Shown here: positions 1 to 9,515 of the stretch, piece by piece | Layout: each line of letters starts with the position of its first letter | How positions within the stretch are numbered: the stretch's first letter is position 1 | Assembly (NCBI RefSeq): GCF_000426385.1 | Contig: NZ_AUFG01000001.1 | Location: forward strand, 186,001 to 250,000 | Direction of reading: 5' to 3' | Source: Arsenicicoccus bolidensis DSM 15745 | Lineage (GTDB): Bacteria > Actinomycetota > Actinomycetes > Actinomycetales > Dermatophilaceae | DNA length: 64,000 nucleotides | The notes under the pieces: model-generated | Told to the model about the DNA's origin: nothing | The model's input: the letters and a program-made list of their open reading frames with translations, nothing else | Database searches by the model: none | Position numbers and translations under genes: made by a program

Positions 1-592
1 TCAAGGTGATCAGCGCGGGTCGCGCCATGGGCAGGATCACCGACCAGAAGGTCCGGAAGACCGACGCGCCGTCCAGGCGGGCGGCCTCCTCGATGGTGAC
101 GGGGACGCTGTCGAAGAACTGCTTCATGATGAAGACGCCGGCCGCGTCGACCAGCAGCGGCAGGATCATCGCGGCGTAGGTGTCGTAGATGCCGAGGTAC
201 TTGACCATGAGGAACTTGGGGATGAGCAGGGCGACGCCGGGGACCGACATGACGGCCAGGACCAGGGCGAAGACCGCGCCGCGCCCGCGGAAGTGCAACC
301 GCGACAGGGCGTAGCCGGCGAGGGAGTCGAAGAACACCCGGCCGGCCGTCACGGCCACGGTCACGACCACCGAGTTGGTCAGCCACCGCAGGACGGGCAG
401 CTGGCTGTCGCCGCTGCCGAGCACCGCGCCCCACGCCTGGGTCGAGAGGGGGTGGGGGAGCAGCGACAGGGGGTTGGTCGAGGCGTCCGGGTCGGTCTTG
501 AGGGACGTGGCCACCTGGATGACGAAGGGGTAGAGGTAGACCACGGCCGCCGCCACCAGCACGGCGTACGCCAGGGTGCGTCGCAGGCTCAT
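1..592 (-). CDS. Carbohydrate ABC transporter permease, MalG-type (3' end outside window)
   Basis: Inner-membrane permease half of a sugar importer, partnering the MalF-type permease just upstream. I translated it from the ATG whose first bases overlap the upstream stop (ATGA). It opens with a hydrophobic segment (residues about 7-25), then several further membrane spans. Near the window edge it shows the cytoplasmic EAA loop (EEAARLDGAS), the contact site for the ATPase subunit. The frame stays open to base 1, so the C-terminal residues lie outside. No ATPase gene is visible; actinobacterial sugar importers commonly share an MsiK-type ATPase encoded elsewhere. This copy shows no damage in the part visible, unlike its two partners. 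Confidence 0.88.
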   Translation of the reverse strand, partial: MSLRRTLAYAVLVAAAVVYLYPFVIQVATSLKTDPDASTNPLSLLPHPLSTQAWGAVLGSGDSQLPVLRWLTNSVVVTVAVTAGRVFFDSLAGYALSRLHFRGRGAVFALVLAVMSVPGVALLIPKFLMVKYLGIYDTYAAMILPLLVDAAGVFIMKQFFDSVPVTIEEAARLDGASVFRTFWSVILPMARPALITL

Positions 593-1302
593 CGCCCCAC
601 CTCGTCGCGCTCGGTCATGACCCGGCGCTGCACCCAGGTGAGCAGCACGATGATCACGAAGATGATGAAGGCCATCGCGGCCCCGGTCCCGAACCGGCCC
701 TGCTTGAAGGACTGCTCGTAGGACAGGTAGGCCGGGGTGAGCAGGGTCTTGCCGGGGGAGCCGCCGCCGGTCGCGTAGACCTGGTCGAAGACCTGCCAGG
801 TGCCGATCAGGCCCAGCGTGACCACGAGGAAGAGCACGGACCGCAGCTGCGGGACCGTGACGTACCACAGCTTCTGCCAGCCCGTGGCGCCGTCGAGCGC
901 GGCCGCCTCGTCGACGTCCTCGGGCAGGTCCTGCAGGGCGGCGAGGAACATCAGCATGAAGGTCCCGGTCGTGGTCCACACGGCCAGCAGGATCAGGACG
1001 AGCATCGCGACCGACGGGCTGCCGACCGAGGTCATGAAGTCGCGCCCGGTCAGGCCCTGGCCGGACAGCAGCGTCGCGTAGTTGTCCAGGCCGACCAACG
1101 GGGCGTTGGCCTGGACGAACGGGTCGCCGTTGCCGCTCCAGCGCGTGAAGGAGACGTAGAGCGCCATACCGATCGGCACGATCATGAAGGTGCCGAGGAC
1201 CACGATCATCGGCAGGGTGAAGGCCCAACCCGCGGCGGTCTGCCCGGCGTGGATGCCGGGCCCGGACCGTCGCGAACGTCGCTCCGTCGTGGGGCTTGTC
1301 AT
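589..1302 (-). CDS. MalF-type sugar ABC permease with an apparent in-frame internal deletion
   Basis: Membrane permease of the same sugar importer, 237 residues against about 290-310 for the family. The N-terminal part (first membrane span about 28-50, then the conserved GLDNY segment at 71-75) and the C-terminal part (EAA loop DEAAALDGAT at 131-140, later spans) are typical. Between residues about 93 and 97 the sequence jumps straight from the periplasmic segment to the span before the EAA loop. Roughly 65 residues, including one or two membrane spans and the start of the permease domain, are missing. Because the loss is in frame, the gene looks intact as an open frame, but the product is probably not a working permease. 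An assembly artefact is the alternative. Confidence 0.8.
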   Translation of the reverse strand: MTSPTTERRSRRSGPGIHAGQTAAGWAFTLPMIVVLGTFMIVPIGMALYVSFTRWSGNGDPFVQANAPLVGLDNYATLLSGQGLTGRDFMTSVGSPSVAMLVLILLAVWTTTGTFMLMFLAALQDLPEDVDEAAALDGATGWQKLWYVTVPQLRSVLFLVVTLGLIGTWQVFDQVYATGGGSPGKTLLTPAYLSYEQSFKQGRFGTGAAMAFIIFVIIVLLTWVQRRVMTERDEVGR

Positions 1303-1329
1303 GGCGTCCTCTCGCTGCCGACGGCCCGG

Positions 1330-2581
1330 TCAGCCCTTGATCGCTGCCTCAGCGTTGAGCTGCATCGTCGTGAGGATGGCCTTGGGGTCACCGGTCGCCA
1401 GGGACTCGATCTGGGGCGTTGGCGTCCGCGAGCACCGCGTCGAAGCCAGGCGTGGTGGGCATTCCCTTGCCGTACTACGCCCCGGCGACGAAGGCGGCGT
1501 CCGCCGGGGTGGCCGCCTTGTACTTGGCCATCGCGGAGGTGGTCGACGGCATGACCCCGAAGGCCTTGGCGGCGCTCAGCTGCTGGGCGTCCTCGCCGAG
1601 GAACTTCACGAGGTCCACCGCGGCGGCCTGGTTCTTGCTCTTGGCGGCGATGCCCCAGCAGTTGGTGAACATCAGGGTGCCCTTGCCCTTGGGGCCGGCG
1701 GGCAGCTCGACGACCTTGACCTTGAGGTCGGGGGCGTCCTTGGCGAGCGCGCCACGGATCCAGTTGCCCTCGATCGTCATGGCGGCCTTGCCCTTGACCA
1801 GGGCCTCGCCGCCCCAGCCCGCGTCGACCTGCTTGGAGAGCTTCATGGCACCGCTGCGCAGGAGCTTCTGCGCCTCGGTGAGGCCGGCGAGGTTCTCGGG
1901 GGAGTCGGCCGTCGCCGTCTTGCCGTCCTCGGACAGCACCCAGCCCCCGGCCTGGGTCATGAAGGCACCCACGCGCTGGAACTCGGGGGAGATCACCAGC
2001 CCCGTCTGGGATCCGGTGGTCAGGCGGGTGGCGACCCGCTCGAGGCCGGCCCAGTCCTTGGGGACGTCGGCGTCCGTGAGGCCGGCCTTGGTCCAGAGCT
2101 CCTCGTTGATCACGAGGGCGAGGGTGGAGAAGTCCTTGGGCGCGCACTGGAGCTTGCCGTCGATGGTGAAGGTCTGCCGCAGCGAGGGGACGTAGTCCAG
2201 GCCCGTCAGCTGGTCGCCGTAGGCGTAGAGGTTGCCGGCCTTGGTGAAGGTGCCCACCTGGGCGGGCTCGAGGTAGAACAGGTCGACGGGGGAGCCCCCG
2301 GCGAAGCCCTTGGCCAGCTCCTCGGGCAGCTTGGCGGTGCCGGTGACCTGCACGGAGCTGCCGGTCTTGGCCGCCCACGCCTCGGTGGCCTTGCGGACGG
2401 CCCCGAGCTCGACGTCGTTGGAGACGCCGACCAGCATCCGCAGGGAGGCCGGTCCGGACTGCGCCGCGGGGGCGCTGCTGCTCGGGGCGGCGTCGAACCC
2501 CCCTCCGCCGCACGCCCCGAGGGCGAGGGCGGTCGTGGCCGCGAGGCTGACGAGGACGACGGTGCGGGTGGGGAGAGTCAT
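1330..2581 (-). pseudogene. Sugar-binding lipoprotein of the ABC importer, disrupted near the C-terminus
   Basis: Extracellular solute-binding protein that would deliver a sugar or oligosaccharide to the permeases. It starts with a lipoprotein signal ending in the lipobox LALGAC, then a typical family-1 binding fold. The frame is interrupted by TAG at 1475-1477, where a Glu/Lys-like codon is expected. The same frame continues with good family-like sequence (YGKGMPTTPGFDAVLADANA). A single extra G in the run 1413-1416 then shifts the frame; the +1 frame gives QIESLATGDPKAILTT and ends at a TGA at 1330-1332. Two independent lesions in the last 50 codons argue for a pseudogene rather than one sequencing error. 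The truncated 368-residue form may still be made. Confidence 0.85.
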
Positions 2582-2633
2582 CGTTGGCTCCTGGTGGTCC
2601 GGGACGGTGGGTGCGCTTGGTTGGTGCTCGGGG

Positions 2634-2647
2634 TTGGATCGTTCAAA
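2634..2647 (-). promoter_or_regulatory. Candidate LacI-type operator upstream of the sugar-binding gene
   Basis: On the minus strand this reads TTTGAACGATCCAA, an imperfect palindrome around a central CG as is usual for LacI-family operators. It lies about 55 bp before the binding-protein start. The first 11 bases recur in the region between the LacI-type gene and the glucosidase gene. The remaining intergenic sequence between the importer and the regulator shows nothing else I can name. Confidence 0.45.
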
Positions 2648-2719
2648 TCTGGGGATCGACGGGTATGCCGCCCACCCGCCGCGGGGCGGGGTCGGGCTCG
2701 TGGTGAGGTCGCCCTCTCG

Positions 2720-3757
2720 TCAGGGACGTCTCGTGCTGCCGGCCAGGCGCAGGGTCGGCGCCAGCAGGGCTCCCTGCGCCGGCTCGTCGCCGTCGGCGAG
2801 GAGGACGTCGATCTGGGTGAGCAGGTGCTCGACGATCTCGGCCAGCGGCTGCACCACGGTGGTCAGGTCGAACATGCCGGCCGTGCTGGTCCCGTCGAAG
2901 CCGACGAGGCCGATGTCCCGGCCGGGGACGAGGCCGGCGTCGACGACGGCATGCCGGGCGCCGAGGGCGACCATGTCCGAGACGCAGACGATCGCGTCAC
3001 CCGGTTGGAGCGACCCCAGCAGGTCGGCCGCGGCGGCCTTGGCCTGCGGGAGGTCCTGCTCGGTGCGAGCCACCAGCGACTCGTCGAGGACGCCGAGATC
3101 CGCCGCGGTGTCGCGCCACCCGCTCAGGCGGTCGTCCCCGACGGCCGAGCCCTCGGGCCAGCCGAGGAAGGCCACCCGCCGGTAGCCCTGGTCGACGAGG
3201 TGACGCACCGCGGCGGTCGTGCCGGCGCGGCCGTCGACGTCGCCCCAGGCGGTGAACTCGGGGTCGTCCCAGACCCGCCCGAAGGTCGCGAAGGGGATGC
3301 CGTGCTCGTTGAGCCACTCGGGGCGCGGGTCGCCGTGGTGGGTGCCGTAGAGCACGAAGGCGTCGACCAGGTGGGCCCGCACCATGGACTCGTAGCCCGA
3401 GGTGGTGGGCGTGGGGGAGTCCGTCCCGAAGGTGACGACGTGGCAGCGGTGGCTGCGGGCGGCCAGGGAGAGCTGGGTGAGGAAGGGATAGGCCACCTCG
3501 GCGCTGGCGGCGTCGCCGCGGGCGTCGAGCTCGAGGCCGATCGCGCCCGCCCGCTGCTCGCGCAGGGACTTGGCGGCCGAGCTGGGGCGGTAGGAGAGAC
3601 GGTCGATCTCGATCTGCACCCGCTGCAGCGTCTGGGGTGCGACGCGATCCGGCCGGTTGACGGCGTTGCTCACGGTCTGCCGTGACACGTTGGCCGCCCG
3701 GGCGACGTCGTTGATCGTCGCGCGGCGGTGCCCCATGCTGCTGCTCATCGTCACCAT
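2720..3757 (-). CDS. LacI-family transcriptional regulator
   Basis: DNA-binding repressor for the neighbouring sugar genes. Residues about 13-60 carry the LacI helix-turn-helix and hinge (ATINDVARAANVSRQTVSNAVN). The rest is a periplasmic-binding-protein-like sensor domain with family features such as GLVGFDGTSTAGMFDLTTV near the C-terminus. The ATG at 3755-3757 was chosen because AAGGAG lies five bases upstream; in-frame ATGs three and seven codons further on are possible. It sits between the importer, transcribed the same way, and the divergent glucosidase, so it most likely controls both. The effector is unknown. Confidence 0.9.
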   Translation of the reverse strand: MVTMSSSMGHRRATINDVARAANVSRQTVSNAVNRPDRVAPQTLQRVQIEIDRLSYRPSSAAKSLREQRAGAIGLELDARGDAASAEVAYPFLTQLSLAARSHRCHVVTFGTDSPTPTTSGYESMVRAHLVDAFVLYGTHHGDPRPEWLNEHGIPFATFGRVWDDPEFTAWGDVDGRAGTTAAVRHLVDQGYRRVAFLGWPEGSAVGDDRLSGWRDTAADLGVLDESLVARTEQDLPQAKAAAADLLGSLQPGDAIVCVSDMVALGARHAVVDAGLVPGRDIGLVGFDGTSTAGMFDLTTVVQPLAEIVEHLLTQIDVLLADGDEPAQGALLAPTLRLAGSTRRP

Positions 3758-3802
3758 CGACTCCTTGGACAGGCTGTGCGATCGCTGCGAGGTATCATCA
3801 TC

Positions 3803-3816
3803 TTTGAACGATCAGA
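3803..3816 (+). promoter_or_regulatory. Candidate LacI-type operator between regulator and glucosidase
   Basis: The sequence TTTGAACGATCAGA shares its first 11 bases with the site before the sugar-binding gene and also has a central CG. It lies in the 125-bp gap between the divergent regulator and glucosidase starts, where one repressor could control both directions. Confidence 0.45.
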
Positions 3817-3882
3817 ATCATCGTCACCCCGGGCAATCAGCCTGTCAACAGCGGCGCTCGGGTCTCCACGAGAGGTCGTCCC

Positions 3883-6000
3883 GTGCCGGAGCAGAGCCGC
3901 TTGACACCAGACGCCAGCCGCCGGCGGCCATGGCTGCACGAGCTGGAGCTGGCAGTTCACGGTAATGCCACGGCGCTGTCCGCGCGCGACGGGACGATGA
4001 CCGCGCCTGGCACGGGGGTCTTCGTCGACGACCGTCGTGTCGTCTCCCACCTCAGGGTGCTGGCCGACGACCACGCCGGCGACCTGGTGATGTCCTCGAG
4101 CGTCGGGCCCGAGACCCATGTCCTCACCTCTCTGCGCCACCTCGGCACCCCCGGCCCGGACCCCACGGTCGAGCTGCGGCGCGTCCGGGCGGTGCACGAC
4201 GCGGGGATGACCGAGACCATCCGCCTGACCTCACGCGCGGCCGAGACCGTCCGCACCCGCCTGGTGGTGGAGATCGGCGGGGACGTGGCCTCCCTGGGCG
4301 CGGTCAAGTCCGGCGAGCCCGCGGGCCCGCTGCTGCCCACGATGACCGCGGGGGCCCGCACCCCCGACGTGGTCCTCACCTGGTCGGACGACCGGCACCT
4401 CACGCACGTCGTGACCGAGCCGCGACCCTCCGCCGTCGAGGCGGGGGAGCCGGACCGGCCCTCGCGCATCCGCTTCGACCTCGAGGTGCCCCCGGGCCAG
4501 ACCAGGTCGGTGCGGGTGTCGGTGGTCACCCAGCGCCTCGCCGCCACGGCGTTCGACGCCGACCCCGGCGCGGACCTGGTGGACTGGTCCTCGGTGCTGG
4601 TCGAGGCCGCCGACACCCGCCTCGACGTCGTGGTCAGCAGCGCGCTCGAGGACCTGCGCCAGCTGACGATGCGGGACCCCGACGCCCCGGACGACGTCTT
4701 CGCGGGTGCCGGGTCCCCGTGGTACCTCACGTTGTTCGGTCGCGACTCGATCTGGGCCGCCCGGCTGTCCCTGCCCTTCGGGACCACCCTCGCGGGGGGC
4801 ACCCTGCGCACCCTGGCCCGACGCCAGGGCCGCGTGGACGACCCCACGACCGCGGAGGAGCCCGGCAAGATCCTGCACGAGGTGCGCCGCGAGCGGTACG
4901 TCGACGACGTCACCGGCCTGGCCCTGCCGTCCACCTACTACGGCACGGTGGACGCCACGTCGCTGTGGGTGTGCCTGCTGCACGACGCGTGGCGCCACGG
5001 CCTCCCCGAGGACGAGGTGCGTGACCTGCTCCCGCCCCTGCGGGCGGCCCTCGGGTGGATCGCCCGACAGGTGCAGGACAGCCCCGACGGGCTGCTCCGC
5101 TACGTCGACCGCAGCGGGACGGGGCTGGCCAACCAGGGCTGGAAGGACAGCGGCGACTCGATGCGCCGCTCCGACGGCTCCATCGCCCCCGCGCCGATCG
5201 CCCTGCTCGAGGCGCAGACCTACGCGGTCGAGGCGGCTCGCGAGGCCCGAGCGCTGCTGGAGGCCCTGGACGCCGGCACGCCGCAGGAGCTCGCGGACCT
5301 GGACCGGCTGGCCGACGCGCTGGCGACCCGGGTCCGCGAGGCCTACTGGGTGCGCGGGCCGCGGGGTCCGCACCTGGCCATGGCCCTGGACGCAGACGGG
5401 CGCCCGGTGGACGGGATCGGGTCCAACATGGGCCACGCCCTCGGCTCGGGTGCCCTCACTGCGGACGAGGCCGCCCTCGTCGCCGACACCCTGACGGGGC
5501 CTGACCTGCTCGGCCCCTACGGCATCGCCACGCTCTCGCGCAGCAACCCCGCCTACAACCCCATCGGCTACCACACGGGCTCGGTGTGGGTCCACGACAC
5601 GGCTATCGGGCTCCTCGGCCTGGTGGCCGAGGGCCGCACCGAGCGGGCCGGGGACGTGGCCCGCAGCCTGGTCGCCTCGTCGGTCGCCTTCGGCTACCGA
5701 TGGCCCGAGCTGTATGCCGGGGACCCGGTCCTCGGTCGCCCGGCGCCGTACCCCGCGTCCTGCCGCCCGCAGGCCTGGTCCGCAGCGTCGGCCGCCGCCG
5801 TCGTGACCGCCGTCCTCGGCCTGCGCGTCGACGTGCCCGGGCGGCAGGTCGAGGTGCGGCCGCTGCCGTCGCTGCCCTTCGGCCCGCTCACCGTGCGGGG
5901 CCTGCGCTTCGGCCCGACGGCGTTCTCGGTCACGGTGGCGGCGGACGGGACGGCCACGGTGGAGGGCCTGCCCGACGACGTCACGGTGGCGACCGCCTGA
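3883..6000 (+). CDS. Glycogen-debranching-type glucosidase (GDE N-terminal domain plus (alpha/alpha)6 barrel)
   Basis: Cytoplasmic carbohydrate-active enzyme of the amylo-alpha-1,6-glucosidase type. Residues about 15-215 form the beta-rich GDE N-terminal domain. From about 270 on comes the helical-barrel domain with the family landmarks SPWYLTLFGRDSIWAARL, NQGWKDSGDSMRRSDG and HTGSVWVHDTAI. The GTG start is preceded by GAGAGG; a later start is possible. The context (LacI regulator, sugar importer) suggests it hydrolyses an imported oligosaccharide rather than only storage glycogen, but substrate cannot be read from sequence. The open frame is intact, in contrast to the decayed importer. Confidence 0.82.
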   Translation: MPEQSRLTPDASRRRPWLHELELAVHGNATALSARDGTMTAPGTGVFVDDRRVVSHLRVLADDHAGDLVMSSSVGPETHVLTSLRHLGTPGPDPTVELRRVRAVHDAGMTETIRLTSRAAETVRTRLVVEIGGDVASLGAVKSGEPAGPLLPTMTAGARTPDVVLTWSDDRHLTHVVTEPRPSAVEAGEPDRPSRIRFDLEVPPGQTRSVRVSVVTQRLAATAFDADPGADLVDWSSVLVEAADTRLDVVVSSALEDLRQLTMRDPDAPDDVFAGAGSPWYLTLFGRDSIWAARLSLPFGTTLAGGTLRTLARRQGRVDDPTTAEEPGKILHEVRRERYVDDVTGLALPSTYYGTVDATSLWVCLLHDAWRHGLPEDEVRDLLPPLRAALGWIARQVQDSPDGLLRYVDRSGTGLANQGWKDSGDSMRRSDGSIAPAPIALLEAQTYAVEAAREARALLEALDAGTPQELADLDRLADALATRVREAYWVRGPRGPHLAMALDADGRPVDGIGSNMGHALGSGALTADEAALVADTLTGPDLLGPYGIATLSRSNPAYNPIGYHTGSVWVHDTAIGLLGLVAEGRTERAGDVARSLVASSVAFGYRWPELYAGDPVLGRPAPYPASCRPQAWSAASAAAVVTAVLGLRVDVPGRQVEVRPLPSLPFGPLTVRGLRFGPTAFSVTVAADGTATVEGLPDDVTVATA

Positions 6001-6030
6001 CGGCACAGGGCGTGGGCACAGGGAGCACGG

Positions 6031-6086
6031 CGTCCGGCATACGGGGTCCGGCATCCGGTATCCGGCATCCGGCATACGGCATCCGT
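6031..6086 (+). repeat. Degenerate short tandem repeat of TCCGGCATAC/TCCGGCATCC
   Basis: Downstream of the glucosidase stop codon about six copies of an 8-10 bp unit built on CCGGCAT follow one another (TCCGGCATAC, TCCGGCATCC, TCCGGTATCC and so on). Two of the copies contain the octamer CGGCATAC that is over-represented across the window. No coding potential is apparent here. Confidence 0.75.
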
Positions 6087-6163
6087 CACGATCGGCGGGG
6101 ACGACCACGTCCCGGGCGTCCCGCCGCCGAGGGTCTGTCAGAGGCCCGCGGCACACTGGTCCC

Positions 6164-6532
6164 ATGACCGCGCACGTCCCACCCGGCTGGCCCGGGGAGA
6201 TCCCGCCGCCCGAGAGCCAGGGCTGGCGCGAGCACGCCGTCCCGTGGCTGCTCGACCAGTGCCCGGCCGACTTCCGCGGCTACGCGTCGTGGCGCCGGCA
6301 CCCGCAGGCGCTCGCCTGGGTGGCGGTGCAGCACGTGGACGCCCAGCTCGCCGCGATGCGGCAGGCCTACCGCCAGGTGCGGGTGGCGCTGGGCGAGGAG
6401 CTGCCCCCCGAGGCGCTCCGCGACGTCATGGCCGACCTCGAGGCGGAGGGGGTGCGCCTGCGAGCCACGGCGCGCAGCGTCCACCTCGTGCACGAGGCCA
6501 TGCAGGGGCGCCGGTTCGTGCCCCGGCTCTGA
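6164..6532 (+). CDS. Conserved hypothetical protein, 122 residues
   Basis: Small soluble protein with no signal peptide or membrane span. The N-terminus is proline-rich (MTAHVPPGWPGEIPPPES); the rest looks helical with charged heptads (AQLAAMRQAYRQVRVALGEEL and onward), suggesting a helix bundle. It reads in the same direction as dxs, which follows after 79 bp. I recall similar short proteins in actinomycetes but cannot name a family or function. High third-position GC and an intact frame support coding. Confidence 0.7.
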   Translation: MTAHVPPGWPGEIPPPESQGWREHAVPWLLDQCPADFRGYASWRRHPQALAWVAVQHVDAQLAAMRQAYRQVRVALGEELPPEALRDVMADLEAEGVRLRATARSVHLVHEAMQGRRFVPRL

Positions 6533-6611
6533 GCCCGCCCCGCCCGTCCGGGACCATCCGCTGGTCTAGACTCGCAAGTCGCGTCCTCTTCCGAAGGAGT
6601 CGGATCCACTC

Positions 6612-8477
6612 GTGGCTCAAGGTGTGCTCTCGACCATCACCAGCCCGACGGCACTGCGTCGGCTGCCCGCCTCTCGCCTCCCCGCCCTGGCGGCGGAGAT
6701 CAGGGAGTTCCTGGTCAACCAGGTGGCCAGGACGGGCGGGCACCTCGGCCCCAACCTCGGCGTCGTCGAGCTGACCATCGCGCTGCACCGCGTCTTCGAG
6801 TCGCCGCACGACACGATCGTCTACGACACCGGACACATCAGCTATGTCCACAAGCTGCTGACCGGGCGGCAGGACTTCTCGGCCCTGCGCGCCCAGGGCG
6901 GGCTCTCCGGCTACCCGTCCCGCGCCGAGTCCGAGCACGACGTGGTCGAGAACTCCCACGCGTCGACCTCCCTGTCCTGGGCCGAGGGGATCGCCATCGC
7001 CCACCAGCTCACGGGTGACCGCCAGCGGCACACGGTCGCCGTCATCGGCGACGGGGCCCTGACCGGCGGCATGGCCTGGGAGGCGCTCAACAACATCGCC
7101 GCCCGCAAGGACCTGCCCCTCGTCGTGGTCGTCAACGACAACGAGCGGTCCTACGCCCCCACCACGGGCGGGCTCGCCGAGCACCTGTCGACGCTGCGCA
7201 CCACCCAGGGCTACGAGCGGATGCTGAGCATCGGCAAGCGCGCCATCTCGGGGGCTCCCGTGGTCGGGCGCCCCGCCTTCGAGACCCTGCACGGGATCAA
7301 GAAGGGTCTCAAGGACATCGTCGCGCCGCAGGGGCTCTTCGAGGACCTCGGCATCAAGTATGTCGGTCCGGTCGACGGGCACGACGAGCACGCCCTCGAG
7401 GTGGCGCTGCGCCAGGCCAAGGGCTACGGCTCGCCGGTGCTGGTCCACGTCCTGACCAAGAAGGGCAAGGGCTACCGCCCCGCCCGCCAGCACGCGGACG
7501 ACCAGTTCCACGCGGTGGGCGTCATCAACCCCGAGACCGGCCTGCCCCTCGAGGTGTCGGGCCGCTCCTGGACCGACGACTTTTCCGACTCGTTGGTCGC
7601 CCTCGGCCAGGAGCGCGACGACGTGGTGGCCCTGACCGCCGCCATGCTCATCCCCGTCGGGCTGCGCGACTTCTCCCTCAAGTTCCCCGAGCGGGTCATC
7701 GACGTCGGCATCGCCGAGCAGCACGCCGTGACCATGGCCGCGGGTCTGGCCTACGCCGGGCTGCACCCGGTCGTGGCGATCTACTCGACTTTCCTCAACC
7801 GCGCCTTCGACCAGCTGCTCATGGACTGTGCGCTGCACCGGGCGGGCGTGACCTTCGTGCTGGATCGGGCCGGCGTGACCGGGTCGGACGGCGCGTCGCA
7901 CAACGGCATGTGGGACATGACCCTGGCCAACGTCGTGCCGGGGCTGCACCTCGCGGCCCCCCGCGACGGCGAGCAGATCGACCTCGCGCTGCGCCGCGCG
8001 GTCGACATCACCGACGCCCCCTCGATCATCCGCTTCGCCAAGGGCAACCCGCCCGCGCCGATCCCCGCCCTCGAGCAGCGCGGCACCGTCGACGTCCTGC
8101 ACGGCCCGGGGGAGGAGCACGTCGACACCCTCGTGGTCGCGGTGGGCTCCATGGTGCCGACCGCCCTGGGCGTGGCCACCCGGCTCGAGGACGCCGGCCG
8201 GTCCGTCCGGGTCGTCGACCCAGTGTGGGCGCTCCCGGTCAGCGACGACGTGGTGGACGAGGCTCGCCGCGCCGACCAGGTCGTCGTCATCGAGGACAAC
8301 CTCGTCTCCGGCGGCGTGGGCTCCGCGATCACGCTCGCGCTGCAGCAGGCCGGCGTCACGGCGCCGGTGCGACCCTTCGGGATCCCCAAGGAGTTCCTCG
8401 ACCACGCCTCCCGCGGGCAGGTGCTCGCGGCCATCGGGCTCACCCCCGACGCGATCGCCGAGACGCTGCTCGCCTGA
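6612..8477 (+). CDS. dxs: 1-deoxy-D-xylulose-5-phosphate synthase
   Basis: Condenses pyruvate and glyceraldehyde-3-phosphate to DXP, the first step of the MEP isoprenoid pathway; DXP also feeds thiamine and pyridoxal synthesis. It has the DXS layout at the usual length (621 residues): N-terminal thiamine-diphosphate domain with [16 protein letters not shown], central pyrimidine-binding domain with [19 protein letters not shown], and a C-terminal transketolase domain. The GTG start follows AAGGAG by about 12 bases. It is transcribed alone or with the small gene upstream. Confidence 0.97.
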   Translation: MAQGVLSTITSPTALRRLPASRLPALAAEIREFLVNQVARTGGHLGPNLGVVELTIALHRVFESPHDTIVYDTGHISYVHKLLTGRQDFSALRAQGGLSGYPSRAESEHDVVENSHASTSLSWAEGIAIAHQLTGDRQRHTVAVIGDGALTGGMAWEALNNIAARKDLPLVVVVNDNERSYAPTTGGLAEHLSTLRTTQGYERMLSIGKRAISGAPVVGRPAFETLHGIKKGLKDIVAPQGLFEDLGIKYVGPVDGHDEHALEVALRQAKGYGSPVLVHVLTKKGKGYRPARQHADDQFHAVGVINPETGLPLEVSGRSWTDDFSDSLVALGQERDDVVALTAAMLIPVGLRDFSLKFPERVIDVGIAEQHAVTMAAGLAYAGLHPVVAIYSTFLNRAFDQLLMDCALHRAGVTFVLDRAGVTGSDGASHNGMWDMTLANVVPGLHLAAPRDGEQIDLALRRAVDITDAPSIIRFAKGNPPAPIPALEQRGTVDVLHGPGEEHVDTLVVAVGSMVPTALGVATRLEDAGRSVRVVDPVWALPVSDDVVDEARRADQVVVIEDNLVSGGVGSAITLALQQAGVTAPVRPFGIPKEFLDHASRGQVLAAIGLTPDAIAETLLA

Positions 8478-8525
8478 GGACCAGCCGAGGTCTACCGACC
8501 CGGCACCCACGGGTATGCCTGTCCC

Positions 8526-9515
8526 ATGACCCGATTCGGCTACACCCTGATGACCGAGCAGGCCGGTCCCAAGGACCTGGTCCGCTTCGCCCGCAAGGCC
8601 GAGGACGTCGGCTTCGACCTCGAGGTCGCCAGCGACCACTACTTCCCCTGGCTGAGCGCCCAGGGTCACGCGCCGTTCGTCTGGAGCGTCCTCGGTGCCG
8701 TCGCGCACGTCACCGAGCGCGTCGAGCTCATGACCTATGTGACCTGCCCGATCCTGCGCTACCACCCGGCGGTCGTGGCGCAGCAGGCGGCCACCGTCCA
8801 GATCATGGCCGACGGCCGGTTCACGCTCGGGCTGGGCTCCGGGGAGAACCTCAACGAGCACGTCGTCGGTGCGGGCTGGCCCGCGGTCTCCGCCCGCCAG
8901 GACATGCTGGCCGAGGCCATGGAGATCATCCACGAGCTGCACTCCGGCGAGCTGGTCACGTACGACGGCGAGTACTACCGCGTCGACTCGGCTCGTATCT
9001 GGGACCTGCCAGAGGAGGGCGTCGACATCGCGCTCGCCGCGGGCGGCCCCAAGGCGCTGGAGCGCTGCGCGGCCTTCGCCGACCACCTCGTCGCGACAGA
9101 GCCGGACCCCGACCTGATCGCGGCGTGGGACGACCTGCCGGGCAAGCCGAGCATCGGCGCCGGCGCCCGGGCCATCGGGCAGATCCCCATCAGCTGGGAC
9201 CCCAGCAAGGACGCCGCCGTCGAGCGCGCCCACGAGCAGTTCCGGTGGTTCGCGGGCGGGTGGGACGTCAATGCCGACCTGCCGACCACGGCGGGCTTCG
9301 CCGGCGCCACGCAGTTCGTGAGGCCCGAGGACGTCGCCGAGAGCATCCCCTGCGGACCTGACCTCGACGCCATCGTCGAGAGCGTGCGCCCCTACTGGGA
9401 GGCGGGGTTCACCGACGTCGCGCTCGTCCAGATCGGTGGCGACACCCAGGACGCGTTCCTGGAGCAGGCCGCCGGACCGCTGCTGGAGCGGCTGCGGGAG
9501 GCCTCCCGTGGCTGA
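8526..9515 (+). CDS. LLM-class F420-dependent oxidoreductase (G6PDH-like family)
   Basis: Predicted TIM-barrel flavin/F420 oxidoreductase of the group around F420-dependent glucose-6-phosphate dehydrogenase (the TIGR03557-like family). Supporting segments are the N-terminal FGYTLMTEQAG strand, ASDHYFPW, LGLGSGENLNEHV, the acidic pair in DMLAEAMEII, and a full length near 330 residues. The substrate is unknown; membership predicts use of F420H2/F420 rather than FMN. The last eight bases overlap the next gene's start, so the two are translationally linked. Confidence 0.85.
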   Translation: MTRFGYTLMTEQAGPKDLVRFARKAEDVGFDLEVASDHYFPWLSAQGHAPFVWSVLGAVAHVTERVELMTYVTCPILRYHPAVVAQQAATVQIMADGRFTLGLGSGENLNEHVVGAGWPAVSARQDMLAEAMEIIHELHSGELVTYDGEYYRVDSARIWDLPEEGVDIALAAGGPKALERCAAFADHLVATEPDPDLIAAWDDLPGKPSIGAGARAIGQIPISWDPSKDAAVERAHEQFRWFAGGWDVNADLPTTAGFAGATQFVRPEDVAESIPCGPDLDAIVESVRPYWEAGFTDVALVQIGGDTQDAFLEQAAGPLLERLREASRG

